Below are positions 6,786 to 15,100 of a stretch of 19,054 nucleotides of DNA, in pieces (the first letter of the stretch is position 1; each line of letters starts with the position of its first letter). The notes beneath the pieces are model-generated. The model did not search any database. It saw nothing but the letters and a program-made list of their open reading frames with translations, and was not told the DNA's origin. This DNA comes from JAJDIA01 sp031555145 (GTDB lineage: Bacteria; Bacteroidota; Bacteroidia; Bacteroidales; Tannerellaceae). Made by a program: the position numbers and the translations under genes. The stretch lies in NCBI GenBank assembly GCA_031555145.1, contig JAVBUR010000102.1:1-19054 (forward strand). The letters are read 5' to 3'.

Positions 6786-8285
6786 ATGTTTGTAAAAGTA
6801 GCAGAAGCCATTAAGCGGAATCCCCTGATCGGATGGGGACTGTTCGCTGTTGTTATGTTAGCCGTATTTGTACTCGGATTGCTGGCCGCCTCCATCACGG
6901 AAAGGCGGGCGGAGATCGTCACGCTGTACAGTAGTAAACAGGTGGATATCACCGGTATCGAGTCGCGTAATGAAATCTGGGGGGAGAACTATCCCCGTGA
7001 GTTCGCCTCCTGGAAGAAGACGGCGGATATGGACTTCCGCAGCAAACATCTGGGTAATATGCCGGAGGATGTGCTCGAAGCCCGTCCCGAGATGGTGGTG
7101 CTCTGGGCCGGATATGCCTTTGCACAGGATTATTCGGCGCCGCGTGGACATATGCATGCGATCGAAGATATGCGGGCAACGCTCCGCACGGGTTCGCCGG
7201 ACGAGCATACCAAGGATATGCAGCCGGGTACGTGTTGGACGTGTAAGAGTCCGGATGTGCCCCGCATGATGCAGGAATTGGGAATCGAGGAATTCTACAA
7301 ACAGCCGTGGAGCGCGTTGGGCGACCAGATTGTGAATCCGATCGGCTGTGCGGATTGCCATGATCCGCAGACGATGCGTCTTACGATCACACGTCCGGCG
7401 TTGATTGAGGCTTTCCAACGGCAGGGGCGTGATGTGACGGATGCGACGCCGCAAGAGATGCGTACGTTGGTATGTGCTCAGTGTCATGTGGAGTATTTCT
7501 TCAAGGGGGATGGTAAGTATCTGACTTTCCCGTGGGATGGCGGTATGACGGTGGAGGCTATGGAGCAGTATTATGATGAGGTGGCCTACAGCGATTGGAA
7601 ACATGCGATCAGCCGTGCTCCGATGTTGAAAGCCCAGCACCCGGATTATGAGCTCTTCCTGCTCGGACCACACTCGCAACGTGGGCTGGGATGTGCAGAC
7701 TGTCATATGCCGTATACGTCGGAAGGCGGTATCAAGTACTCTAACCACCAGGTGATGAGTCCGCTGAAGAATATCTCCAATACCTGTCAGACGTGCCATC
7801 GTGACTCGGAAGAGAATCTGCGTAACTACGTCTATCAGTATCAGGATAAGGCACTGGAAATCCGCGACCGGGTGGAGAAGGAACTCTCCGCCGCCCATAT
7901 CCTCGCCAAGACGGCTTGGGATAATGGGGCTTCGGAGGTAGAGATGGAACCGGTGTTGAAACTTCTCCGCCAGGCACAGTGGCGATGGGACTTTGCGGTG
8001 GCTTCTCATGGCGGTTCGTTCCATGCGCCGGTGGAAACTCAGCGGATACTGGCCCACAGCCTCGACCGTTCGCTGTTGGCTCAGCTCGAGGTGCAGAAGG
8101 TGCTCTTTGCGCATGGTGTAACCAATGCTTCGCTGCCCGACATCTCTACAAAGGAGAAGGCGCAGGAATATATCGGACTCGATATGAAGAAGATCCGTGA
8201 AAAGAAAGCCGGTTGGATCGAAACTGTCCTGCCGAAGTGGGTGGAGTCGGCGAAGTCGAACAACCGTCTGTTAACGAGCAATTAA
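6786..8285 (+). CDS. nrfA: NrfA, pentahaem cytochrome c nitrite reductase (ammonia-forming)
   Basis: NrfA reduces nitrite to ammonium with six electrons in the periplasm. The 499-residue protein starts with a hydrophobic export segment (about 13-36). The active-site haem is bound by C150-WTC-K154, the lysine-ligated site diagnostic of the family. Four normal CxxCH sites follow: C188-ADC-H192, C230-AQC-H234, C303-ADC-H307 and C334-QTC-H338. By comparison with characterised NrfA proteins the catalytic trio should be R120 (in SAPRGHMH), Y237 (in CHVEYFF) and H285 (in MLKAQHPDYE). E236, Y237, K282 and Q284 fit the calcium site. All key residues are present and the length is typical, so an active enzyme is expected. 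It sits 13 bases after nrfH and 10 bases before ccsB. In gut Bacteroidales this enzyme can serve respiration, electron disposal or nitrite/NO detoxification; the sequence does not say which. Confidence 0.97.
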   Translation: MFVKVAEAIKRNPLIGWGLFAVVMLAVFVLGLLAASITERRAEIVTLYSSKQVDITGIESRNEIWGENYPREFASWKKTADMDFRSKHLGNMPEDVLEARPEMVVLWAGYAFAQDYSAPRGHMHAIEDMRATLRTGSPDEHTKDMQPGTCWTCKSPDVPRMMQELGIEEFYKQPWSALGDQIVNPIGCADCHDPQTMRLTITRPALIEAFQRQGRDVTDATPQEMRTLVCAQCHVEYFFKGDGKYLTFPWDGGMTVEAMEQYYDEVAYSDWKHAISRAPMLKAQHPDYELFLLGPHSQRGLGCADCHMPYTSEGGIKYSNHQVMSPLKNISNTCQTCHRDSEENLRNYVYQYQDKALEIRDRVEKELSAAHILAKTAWDNGASEVEMEPVLKLLRQAQWRWDFAVASHGGSFHAPVETQRILAHSLDRSLLAQLEVQKVLFAHGVTNASLPDISTKEKAQEYIGLDMKKIREKKAGWIETVLPKWVESAKSNNRLLTSN

Positions 8286-8295
8286 TCGGCCGGTA

Positions 8296-9282
8296 TTGGA
8301 GCAGCAACGTAAGATATGGCAATTCCCGTGGGGATATGCGGAGAGCATAGCCGTGATCTGCGGGATGCTTCTGACAGGGCTGGCATTGCAGGGGGTGACG
8401 GGTGGCTTTGACTTTACCCTGCTACAGTGGCCGGTGAACGGCTGGCTGGGGGTGGGCTGCCTGCTGCTATTGGCGCTGCTGGCGTTGAAGAGGAGAGGTG
8501 CGTTTTATCGCTGGCTGTCCGGTGTACCGTTGGCGGTTACGCTGATCAGTACGCTGGTGGTACTGGGAATTATTATGGGGGTGGGGTATATACAGATGAC
8601 GTCTTCGTGGCCGTTCGTGCTGGTGTATGGGCTGACGCTGCTCTCATTGGGAGCGCTGGTTGTTCGTCGCCTGCTGGTGTTCCGGGTCAGGGATTATGCG
8701 TTCTATCTGAATCATATTGGGCTATGGATACTGTTGTTTGCCGCCGGTATGGGTGCCTCTGATATCAAACGCTATGTGATGTATGTGCAGGAGGGGCAGA
8801 CCGAATGGCGGGTGTTCAATGACCGGCATGAGGCGTTGGAACTTCCGCTGGCGATTGAGTTGATCGATTTCCGGCTGGAAGAATACCCTCCCCAGTTGGT
8901 GCTGGTCAATAAGCATACGGGCGTAGTCACTCCCGTTGAGAATCAGGGCGAACGTCCGTTGGCTGACGAAGATCACTTCTTTACGATGACGCGCCCCGAG
9001 CCTAAACGGTTTATTTCGGATATTAATGTATATACGTCCGACGGGCAGCAGATGCATACACAGTTGGAGGTGAACAAGCCTTGCCGTATCGGGCACTGGA
9101 CAGTGTATCAATACGGCTACGACAATGAGGCCGGTATTTATTCTACCTACAGCAGTTTTGAGTTGGTGTATGATCCCTGGGTACCGGCGGTCTATGCTGG
9201 TATCTTCCTGCTGGCATGCGGATCACTGTGTATGCTGTGGAGCGGTAACAGAAGAAAGGAGGCGACGGATGACCTGGCATGA
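8296..9282 (+). CDS. ccsB: ResB/CcsB-like system II cytochrome c synthase subunit
   Basis: CcsB/ResB works with CcsA to move haem across the inner membrane and attach it to periplasmic apocytochromes. The 328-residue protein has hydrophobic segments near residues 15-35, 45-63, 76-97, 103-122 and 138-155. A periplasmic domain of about 130 residues follows (VQEGQTEWRVFND, PLAIELIDFRLEEYP, GHWTVYQYGYD), then a last membrane segment near 293-315. That order and the INVY/GHWTVYQYGYD motifs fit the ResB family. The only plausible start is a TTG at 8296, 10 bases after the nrfA stop; there is no ATG before the first membrane segment. Its end overlaps ccsA by 14 bases, so translation is probably coupled. 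In Wolinella the fused CcsBA homologue NrfI is needed for the CxxCK haem of NrfA; by position this split pair probably does the same job. Confidence 0.85.
   Translation: MEQQRKIWQFPWGYAESIAVICGMLLTGLALQGVTGGFDFTLLQWPVNGWLGVGCLLLLALLALKRRGAFYRWLSGVPLAVTLISTLVVLGIIMGVGYIQMTSSWPFVLVYGLTLLSLGALVVRRLLVFRVRDYAFYLNHIGLWILLFAAGMGASDIKRYVMYVQEGQTEWRVFNDRHEALELPLAIELIDFRLEEYPPQLVLVNKHTGVVTPVENQGERPLADEDHFFTMTRPEPKRFISDINVYTSDGQQMHTQLEVNKPCRIGHWTVYQYGYDNEAGIYSTYSSFELVYDPWVPAVYAGIFLLACGSLCMLWSGNRRKEATDDLA
9257..9262 (+). promoter_or_regulatory. Strong Shine-Dalgarno site setting the ccsA start
   Basis: AGGAGG, part of AAAGGAGG, lies 6 bases before the ATG at 9269, inside the 3' end of ccsB. Such strong sites are uncommon in Bacteroidetes. 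It supports the short ccsA start over the longer open frame from 9125. Confidence 0.7.
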
Positions 9283-10087
9283 ATTTCCCTGGTTTGCCCT
9301 ACCGGCTATACTTTTATGGGCTGGTGCCGGGGTGGTGGTCTACACGAAGGCTAACCGAAGGGTGGCCGACTGGCTGATGGTGGCCGGTATTCTGGTTTTC
9401 GCTGCCTTTATTGCCGGTCTGTGGATAGGGCAGGAGAGGCCTCCGTTGCGTACGATGGGGGAGACACGGTTGTGGTATTCGTTCTTTTTGGCACTGACCG
9501 GATTTGTTACCTATAAACATTGGAAGTATCATTGGTTGCTGTCGTATAGTAATCTGGTGGCCTGTGTGTTTGTCTGCATCAATCTGCTGAAACCGGAGAT
9601 TCATTCGAAACATCTGATGCCGGCCTTGCAGAGCTATTGGTTTGTGCCGCATGTGACGGTGTATATCCTGTCGTATGCCATGCTGGGGGCGGCCACGATT
9701 GCAGCGATGATGCAGTTACGGCAGCTGCATGCCGGTGTCTCTACAGATAAGAAGCCGGTCAATACATCTGCCTATACGTCTGCCCGTAAGCTGTACGGGT
9801 TGATGGATAACCTGGTCTATGCCGGTTTCGGTTTCCTGATCCTGGGAATGCTGATGGGATGTGTCTGGGCAAAAGAAGCCTGGGGACATTACTGGTCGTG
9901 GGATCCGAAAGAAACCTGGGCCTTTGTTACTGCTGCTGCCTATCTGGTGTATATCCATGCACGGTTAGTACCGCGCCATCGCCGCTTTACGCTTTGGGTG
10001 CTTCCGATTGCTTTTATCCTGCTGCTGATAACCTGGATTGGCGTAAATTACTTACCTTCGGCCGCCAATAGTATCCATACCTACTAA
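9269..10087 (+). CDS. ccsA: CcsA, system II cytochrome c assembly protein with WWD domain
   Basis: CcsA forms the haem-handling core of the system II cytochrome c synthase. From the ATG at 9269 the protein has 272 residues and about eight membrane segments. The tryptophan-rich WWD motif is W205-GHYWSWDPKETW217. The conserved histidines on either side are seen as H128 (in FVPHVTVYILSY) and H270 (in SAANSIHTY near the end). MGETRLWYSFF (63-73) is the usual N-terminal signature. The frame is open from 9125, but the extra 48 residues are cysteine- and arginine-rich shadow sequence of ccsB. The 9269 start has an ideal AGGAGG site. The gene overlaps ccsB by 14 bases and closes the nrf operon. The product should mature NrfH and NrfA, including the CWTCK site, together with CcsB. 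Confidence 0.92.
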   Translation: MTWHEFPWFALPAILLWAGAGVVVYTKANRRVADWLMVAGILVFAAFIAGLWIGQERPPLRTMGETRLWYSFFLALTGFVTYKHWKYHWLLSYSNLVACVFVCINLLKPEIHSKHLMPALQSYWFVPHVTVYILSYAMLGAATIAAMMQLRQLHAGVSTDKKPVNTSAYTSARKLYGLMDNLVYAGFGFLILGMLMGCVWAKEAWGHYWSWDPKETWAFVTAAAYLVYIHARLVPRHRRFTLWVLPIAFILLLITWIGVNYLPSAANSIHTY

Positions 10088-10123
10088 CGCTATAGCGTAT
10101 AGGATGTGATTATGTAGCGTATA
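10087..10123 (+). promoter_or_regulatory. Palindrome and spaced direct repeats before ygbA
   Basis: ACGCTATAGCGT (10087-10098) is a perfect 12-bp palindrome starting at the last base of the ccsA stop. TAGCGTATA occurs at 10093-10101 and again at 10115-10123, 22 bases apart, about two helical turns. This fills most of the 45-base gap before the YgbA-family gene. No TAnnTTTG element is present, so the gene may be read from the nrf operon, or from a promoter of another type using these repeats. Confidence 0.4.
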
Positions 10124-10132
10124 TTATATAGT

Positions 10133-10432
10133 ATGAACGAACGCGAAAAAAGAACCATCTCCCGCATGATCCGTATCTACTGCCGGTCGAACCACGGTCG
10201 GCAGGATGCGTTATGTCCCGACTGCCAATCCCTCGAAACCTACGCCCACCAACGCCTCGAACGCTGCACCTTCGGCGATGATAAACCCGCCTGCCGCTAT
10301 TGCCCCATCCATTGCTACAAACCCCTCTACAAGGAACGCATCCGTGAAGTCATGCGTTTCGCCGGCCCCCGCATGCTTTTTCTCTATCCGGTAGATGCGC
10401 TGATGCATTTGTGGAAAGAGTTCAGGAAATAA
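10133..10432 (+). CDS. ygbA: YgbA family (nitrous oxide-stimulated promoter family) cysteine-rich protein
   Basis: This 99-residue cytosolic protein matches the YgbA_NO family. The cysteine pattern is C17, C28-PD-C31, C45, C54-RY-C57-PIH-C61-Y, followed by the family's VMRFAGPRMLFLYPVDALMHLWK end. Seven cysteines in a 99-residue protein suggest a metal or iron-sulfur site. In Escherichia coli ygbA is induced by nitric oxide through NsrR, and a role in recovery from nitrosative stress has been proposed; the biochemical activity is unsettled. Its place 45 bases after ccsA, on the same strand, ties it to nitrite/NO metabolism here as well. Codons are C-ending and C-rich (ATC, TAC, CGC, AAC), unlike the G/T-rich sense strand of the nrf genes. 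It converges on the sigma factor gene with 28 bases between. Confidence 0.85.
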   Translation: MNEREKRTISRMIRIYCRSNHGRQDALCPDCQSLETYAHQRLERCTFGDDKPACRYCPIHCYKPLYKERIREVMRFAGPRMLFLYPVDALMHLWKEFRK

Positions 10433-10460
10433 ATATCTGCACAGGTAAAATATCTTGTAA

Positions 10461-11006
10461 CTATCCCTTATACTTCCTCCGGACAAACGCTGAGATTCGT
10501 TTGTAGGCCAAGGCGATATGTTCGTTGACGGTGCTTTCGCCAATAGATAGCAGTTCGGCTATTTCACGGTTCTTCAGTTTGTCGGACAGCACCAGGCGGA
10601 AGACCTCCTTACTACGGGGAGGCAGAGAGTCGATCGCTTCCTGAATAAGGCTTTGGTATTCCCGGTCAAGCAGTTCTTTTTCCGGGTCGTTGCTTTCGGG
10701 GAGGAGTTCTATTTCGTATAAAGAGAGGGGATCATCGTCAGGAATGTATTTCCGGCGAAGATAATGCAGCGCCTGGTTACGGACGGAGCTGTAAAGGTAA
10801 TACTCTATGCTGTCGATTCGGGCAAGCGTTTCTTTCTTGTTCCATATCGTAGTAAACACATCCAGCACAGCTTCTTCGGCTAATTCCCGCGAGTGGAGAA
10901 AGGAATAAGCCAAATGAAACAATCTGGGAGAATAATGCTCGAATAGCTGTCGGAAAGCATTTTCATTACCCGCGATGATCTCTTTCGTGGATGGGGTTGC
11001 ATTCAT
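10461..11006 (-). CDS. ECF RNA polymerase sigma factor (Bacteroidetes PUL type)
   Basis: This 181-residue sigma factor should direct RNA polymerase to the promoter of the adjacent glycan-uptake genes. Region 2 spans about residues 19-85 (AFRQLFEHYSPRLFHLAYSFL, AEEAVLDVFTTIWNKK, YLYSSVRNQALHYLRRK). Region 4 spans about 118-170 (AIDSLPPRSKEVFRLVLSDKLKNREIAELLSIGESTVNEHI). Length and motifs fit the ECF type that pairs with FecR-like anti-sigma factors in Bacteroides. The frame is open up to 11090, but MNATPSTKEI at 11006 is the normal family start, and an exact -7 element lies just upstream. The gene is divergent from fecR, whereas in most such loci sigma and anti-sigma run in the same direction. 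It is expected to be held by the FecR protein until the SusC-type receptor binds ligand. Confidence 0.9.
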   Translation of the reverse strand: MNATPSTKEIIAGNENAFRQLFEHYSPRLFHLAYSFLHSRELAEEAVLDVFTTIWNKKETLARIDSIEYYLYSSVRNQALHYLRRKYIPDDDPLSLYEIELLPESNDPEKELLDREYQSLIQEAIDSLPPRSKEVFRLVLSDKLKNREIAELLSIGESTVNEHIALAYKRISAFVRRKYKG

Positions 11007-11017
11007 GTTAACGCCCA

Positions 11018-11025
11018 CAAACATA
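11018..11025 (-). promoter_or_regulatory. -7 promoter element of the ECF sigma gene
   Basis: The minus strand reads TATGTTTG, an exact TAnnTTTG match. Its inner end is only 11 bases from the start codon at 11006, so the transcript leader would be about 7 bases or less. The element would fall inside the longer reading of the sigma gene, which supports the shorter start. Confidence 0.55.
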
Positions 11026-11107
11026 GAAAAAAATTGTGAAATGTAGAAAAATGACAACACTGACCCGTAGTTTTTCTGTTGGAGTGTCATCTTTAAAAGA
11101 AAAGCAT

Positions 11108-11995
11108 ATGGATCAAATGGATAAAAAGGAACTGGACGGACTGTTGGAACGGATGCAATTTAAGCCGTTGCCCTACGATGTGGGAGATAACTATCTGCGG
11201 CTGCAACAAAATATCAAGCGTGAAGCGATGATTTCGGCAGGCAGTAAGACACTCCGGCTGTGGCGGTTTGTGGGTGTTGCGGCAAGCTTTGCTTTGTTGA
11301 TTATGACTTCGTTGTATCTGATCAATCTCCCATCGGTTGAAGAGACAATGTGGTATGAGGTAACAGCCGTACCTGATGCTAAAACCAAAGTGATGCTTCC
11401 CGATGGAAGCACGGTGTGGCTCAATGCTAATGCATCCCTTTCTTATCCGAGGGCTTTCGAACGTGATAAACGGGATGTACAGGTCTGGGGAGATGCTATG
11501 TTTGAAGTACAGAAAGGAGAGAAACCTTTTTATGTCGAACTTGACGGTCTGCGTATTAAAGTACTTGGAACGATCTTTAATGTGGTCGCCGGTAAGCAAG
11601 CCGATCAAATAGAAATCACGTTACTGGAGGGAAAGATTGCCTTATATAAAGAGGGTAATACGACCGATACACCGGATCAGATACTGGAACCCGGCGAACA
11701 GGCACTCTATAACCGATCACTTGGCGACATCGCTGTATCGGAGGTACGGACGGAGGCTGTCAGTTCGTGGGTAACGGGTAATTTCCATTTTGTAGGAAAT
11801 ACACTGACAGAAATTGCGACGGAACTCGAACGTGCTTTCCATACAAAGATCCATATTGAAAACGAGGCGATGCAACAGAAAACTTTTAATGCTGTTTTTG
11901 AAGACCATGAAACATTAGACGAGATCCTTTCCATTCTTCAGATATCAGCCCGGTATACGGTAGAGAAAAAGCGAGGAGAAGTTTATATTCACTAA
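11108..11995 (+). CDS. FecR-family anti-sigma factor / signal transducer
   Basis: This inner-membrane protein of 295 residues should bind the ECF sigma factor in the cytoplasm and receive the signal from the outer-membrane receptor in the periplasm. Residues 1-50 are cytoplasmic, 51-73 form one membrane segment (LWRFVGVAASFALLIMTSLYLI), and about 84-185 form the FecR domain (KVMLPDGSTVWLNANASLSYP, VWGDAMFEVQKGEKPFYVE, IKVLGTIFNVVA). Residues about 225-294 form the DUF4974 domain (FHFVGNTLTEIATELERAF...ILQISARYTVEKKRGEVYI). The frame opens at 11036, but MDQMDKKELDG at 11108 is the usual short cytoplasmic start; 11117 is also possible. A near-consensus -7 element, TAGTTTTT, is at 11068-11075. 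It lies upstream of the STN-containing susC-type gene (140-base gap) and divergent from the sigma gene (101-base gap). Confidence 0.9.
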   Translation: MDQMDKKELDGLLERMQFKPLPYDVGDNYLRLQQNIKREAMISAGSKTLRLWRFVGVAASFALLIMTSLYLINLPSVEETMWYEVTAVPDAKTKVMLPDGSTVWLNANASLSYPRAFERDKRDVQVWGDAMFEVQKGEKPFYVELDGLRIKVLGTIFNVVAGKQADQIEITLLEGKIALYKEGNTTDTPDQILEPGEQALYNRSLGDIAVSEVRTEAVSSWVTGNFHFVGNTLTEIATELERAFHTKIHIENEAMQQKTFNAVFEDHETLDEILSILQISARYTVEKKRGEVYIH

Positions 11996-12048
11996 TACAA
12001 ATTGAAACACAGATACAGTATGAATACCAGCTGATAGATAAAAAAACA

Positions 12049-12107
12049 TTTGGGAATGCTGTCACATCCCCAAACGCAAGTTGTTAACCCGGTAGCTGTC
12101 AACTACC
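12049..12107 (+). other. Two hairpins in the leader of the SusC-type gene
   Basis: TTTGGGAATG (12049-12058) pairs with CATCCCCAAA (12065-12074) across a 6-base loop, nine of ten positions pairing. GGTAG (12091-12095) pairs with CTACC (12103-12107) across a 7-base loop. They lie in the 140-base gap between the FecR gene and the receptor gene. No U-tract follows either, so intrinsic termination is unlikely. They may affect RNA stability or receptor expression relative to FecR. Confidence 0.4.
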
Positions 12108-12135
12108 AAGTACATAATATAAAACACACAAAAAT

Positions 12136-15100
12136 ATGAATAATAAGTTAAGAAATCAAATACTACGTGTTTTCTTTACTACGTTTTGCCTATTTGCTAT
12201 TCCGCATCTAATACTGTCGCAATCGGCTTATACCTTCGACTTTAGGCAAAAAAGTTACGAACAGGTATTTAAAGAAATAGAGGAAAAGACCGGATATAAG
12301 TTCGTTTATAATACCCAGGAGATTAATCCGGGAGAGAAAATCACAGTCGCTATATCTGATAAAGGTTTTCCGGCATTGCTGGATGACTTGTTTAAAAATA
12401 CGGATATCACCTACAAAATCTCGAATAAGCATATCGCTTTGTTCAAGGCCGTGAAGAAGACGGTTAGCGGAACAGTATTCGATGCTGCGGGTGAATCAAT
12501 CATTGGCGCGAATGTCCTGATTAAAGGAACGACCAATGGGGTGACGACCGACCTGGACGGACGGTTTACCATCCTGGTTACGGAAAACAGTGTATTGCAG
12601 TTCTCCTATATCGGTTATATTCCGCAGGAAATGACTGTCGGTTCGAAGAATGATTTCAAGATCGTATTGCATGAAAACCAGATGGCATTGGAGGAAGTGG
12701 TCGTAATCGGTTACGGTTCTGTTCGGAAGAAAGACTTGACCGGTGCTGTTGCACAGGTAAAGACCGCCCAGTATTCGACACAGCAAAGTACCAATGCGTT
12801 GGACCTGTTGAATGGTACGGTCGCCGGATTTAACTCCAATATCGGCACTTCGGCATCCGGCTCGAGTTCGATGGAGATTCGCGGACCGGCCTCACTCAAT
12901 GCCAACAACAATCCGCTGCTTGTGTTGGACGGCGTAATCTTTAACGGTTCTATCAACGATATCAACCCCAGGGATATAGAAACAATCGATATCCTGAAAG
13001 ACGCCAGTTCGGCGGCTGTGTACGGATCGCGCTCGGCTGCCGGTGTGGTCATTATCAATACCAAGCGGGGAAAAGGGGATAAGATGGCAATCAATTTTTC
13101 CGCTCAGTTGGGTTTGACGGATTATACGAAAAATATCAAACCCAATGGAGTAGATGGATATGTGCAACGCAGACAGGATTTCCAGGAAAGAGCCAATCCC
13201 TCTAAACCGGAAGGCTACTATCGGAATCCGAATAACCTGCCTGACGGGGTCAGCCTGGATACCTGGCAACAATATGACGCTTCGTACTCTTCTAATCCGG
13301 TGGAAACATGGATGAACCGCTTGTCGTTGCGGGGCATCGAACAGGAAAATTACCTGAACGGTGTGTCTTTTGATTGGTTCGATGCTGTCACAAGTCCCGG
13401 GCTTCGCCAGAATTACGATGTGAATATTTCCGGTGGTATAGGAAAAACCAAGTATTACTGGTCGTTAGGATATACCGATAACGAAGGCTATCTGTTGGGT
13501 GATGAGTATAAGACTATCCGCTCACGTATCAACGCCGATACAAAGATAACCGATTTCCTGACGGTTGGGATTAACGCTCAGTTCTCGAGTAAAGATAAAA
13601 GCGCTGTCGCTGTCAGTTTGAGTAATGTAGTCTCTCAAAGTCCTTTGGCGACGCCCTATGATAGTAACGGGAATCTGAAATGGTATCCGAATGATGATTC
13701 CGGGGTAGATGCCAACCCGTTGTTGAATAATGCTTACCGGGATAAACTGAATGTGCTCAATAACTTGTTCGCTAATATGTATGCCGAGCTGCAACTACCT
13801 TTCGGATTTAGCTATAAAGTCTCTTTCATTAACCGTTATGATTGGGAAAAGAATTATTATTTCAACCCATCCACCCTGCCTGAAGGCGATAAACTGGGAG
13901 GATACGGTCAACGGCTTAACTCGTCGTTGTACGAATGGCAGATCGATAATATTTTCTCCTGGAAAAAAACATTCGGTGTGCATGACTTTTATGCCACTTT
14001 CCTTTATAACGCCGAGAAGAAGCAGACCTGGGAAGATGTAGCTACCAACCAGGGATTCTTGATCAGTGAGAACCTGAGTTATCATCAACTGAGCGCTGGT
14101 AGCTCGCCTACGGTAAAAAACAATGATACCTATTCGACCGGGACTGCCGTGATGGGACGATTGAATTACACGCTGATGAACCGCTATTTGCTTACCCTGT
14201 CTATTCGTCGCGATGGTTACTCGGCCTTCGGTATCAATAATCCGTATGCCACTTTCCCTTCCGGTGCGTTGGCCTGGAACCTTTCGGAAGAGTCGTTTTT
14301 CAATGTCTCTTGGATTGACCATTTGAAACTGCGGGCATCATACGGTTTGAACGGGAACCGGGATATCGGTATCTATTCGGCCTTATCTCAACTGGGTACC
14401 ACCAAATACCTGAGTAATGGAACGTATCTTTCAGGGATTTATAGCAATACGATGTCAAACAGTTACCTGAAGTGGGAAAAGACGAAAGCGCTCAACCTGG
14501 GGGTAGACTTCGCAGTGTTGGGAAATCGTTTGTCGGGAACACTGGAATATTATGACATGCTGACCAATGACCTGCTCCTGACCCGTAGTTTGCCTACGAT
14601 TATCGGCTACAGCAGTGTGATGTCGAATATGGGTGAACTGGAAAACAAGGGATTTGAATTGACATTGAACAGCCGGAATATCGATCAGCCGGATTTTGGG
14701 TGGAACTCTACCTTTACCTTATCACTGAACCGGAATAAGATTAATTACTTATATGGTGAGATGGAAAACATCCTGGATGCGGATGGTAACATTATCGGAA
14801 CGAAAGAAGCCGATGATGTAACAAACGGCTGGTTTATCGGGCAGGCTATCGACCGGATTTGGGATTATAAGTTTTTGGGTATCTTCCAAAAGGGAGAAGA
14901 AGAGCAGGCCAAGTCGTTCGGTAAAGCGCCGGGGGATACCAAACTGTTGGATGTTGACGGCAACGGAGCAACCACACAGGAAGATAAGGTATTCCAGGGA
15001 TACACCAAACCCCGTTTCCGTCTGGGATTGCGAAATGAGTTTACCTTCCTGAAAAATTTCCAATTCTCGTTCTTTCTTCGTGCTGATTTAGGGCATTACA

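Noticed and set aside
6858..8114. Long open minus-strand frame (418 codons) opposite nrfA
   Set aside because: It is the antisense of a clearly functional pentahaem cytochrome gene, is rich in His and Arg as such shadows are, and shows no family motif.
9125..9268. Longer start for CcsA (48 extra residues)
   Set aside because: The extra part is out-of-frame ccsB sequence, and the ATG at 9269 has an ideal AGGAGG site.
10104..10109. ATGTGA word before ygbA as a third copy of the nitrite operator
   Set aside because: Only part of the motif matches (minus strand TCACAT then AC at the right offset), the dyad is poor, and its centre would place the -7 element on the ygbA start codon.
11051..11090. 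ATGACA/TGTCAT inverted repeat between sigma and fecR
   Set aside because: Only 6-bp arms with a 28-base loop; easily expected by chance.
11007..11107. Overlapping longer starts for the sigma factor (to 11090) and FecR (from 11036)
   Set aside because: Both extensions run through the shared promoter region and lack family similarity; the shorter starts fit the known protein lengths.
12061..12067. GTCACAT before the SusC-type gene as a nitrite operator
   Set aside because: Only the 7-base core matches. About two such words are expected by chance in a window of this size on two strands, and it lies in the loop and arm of a hairpin.
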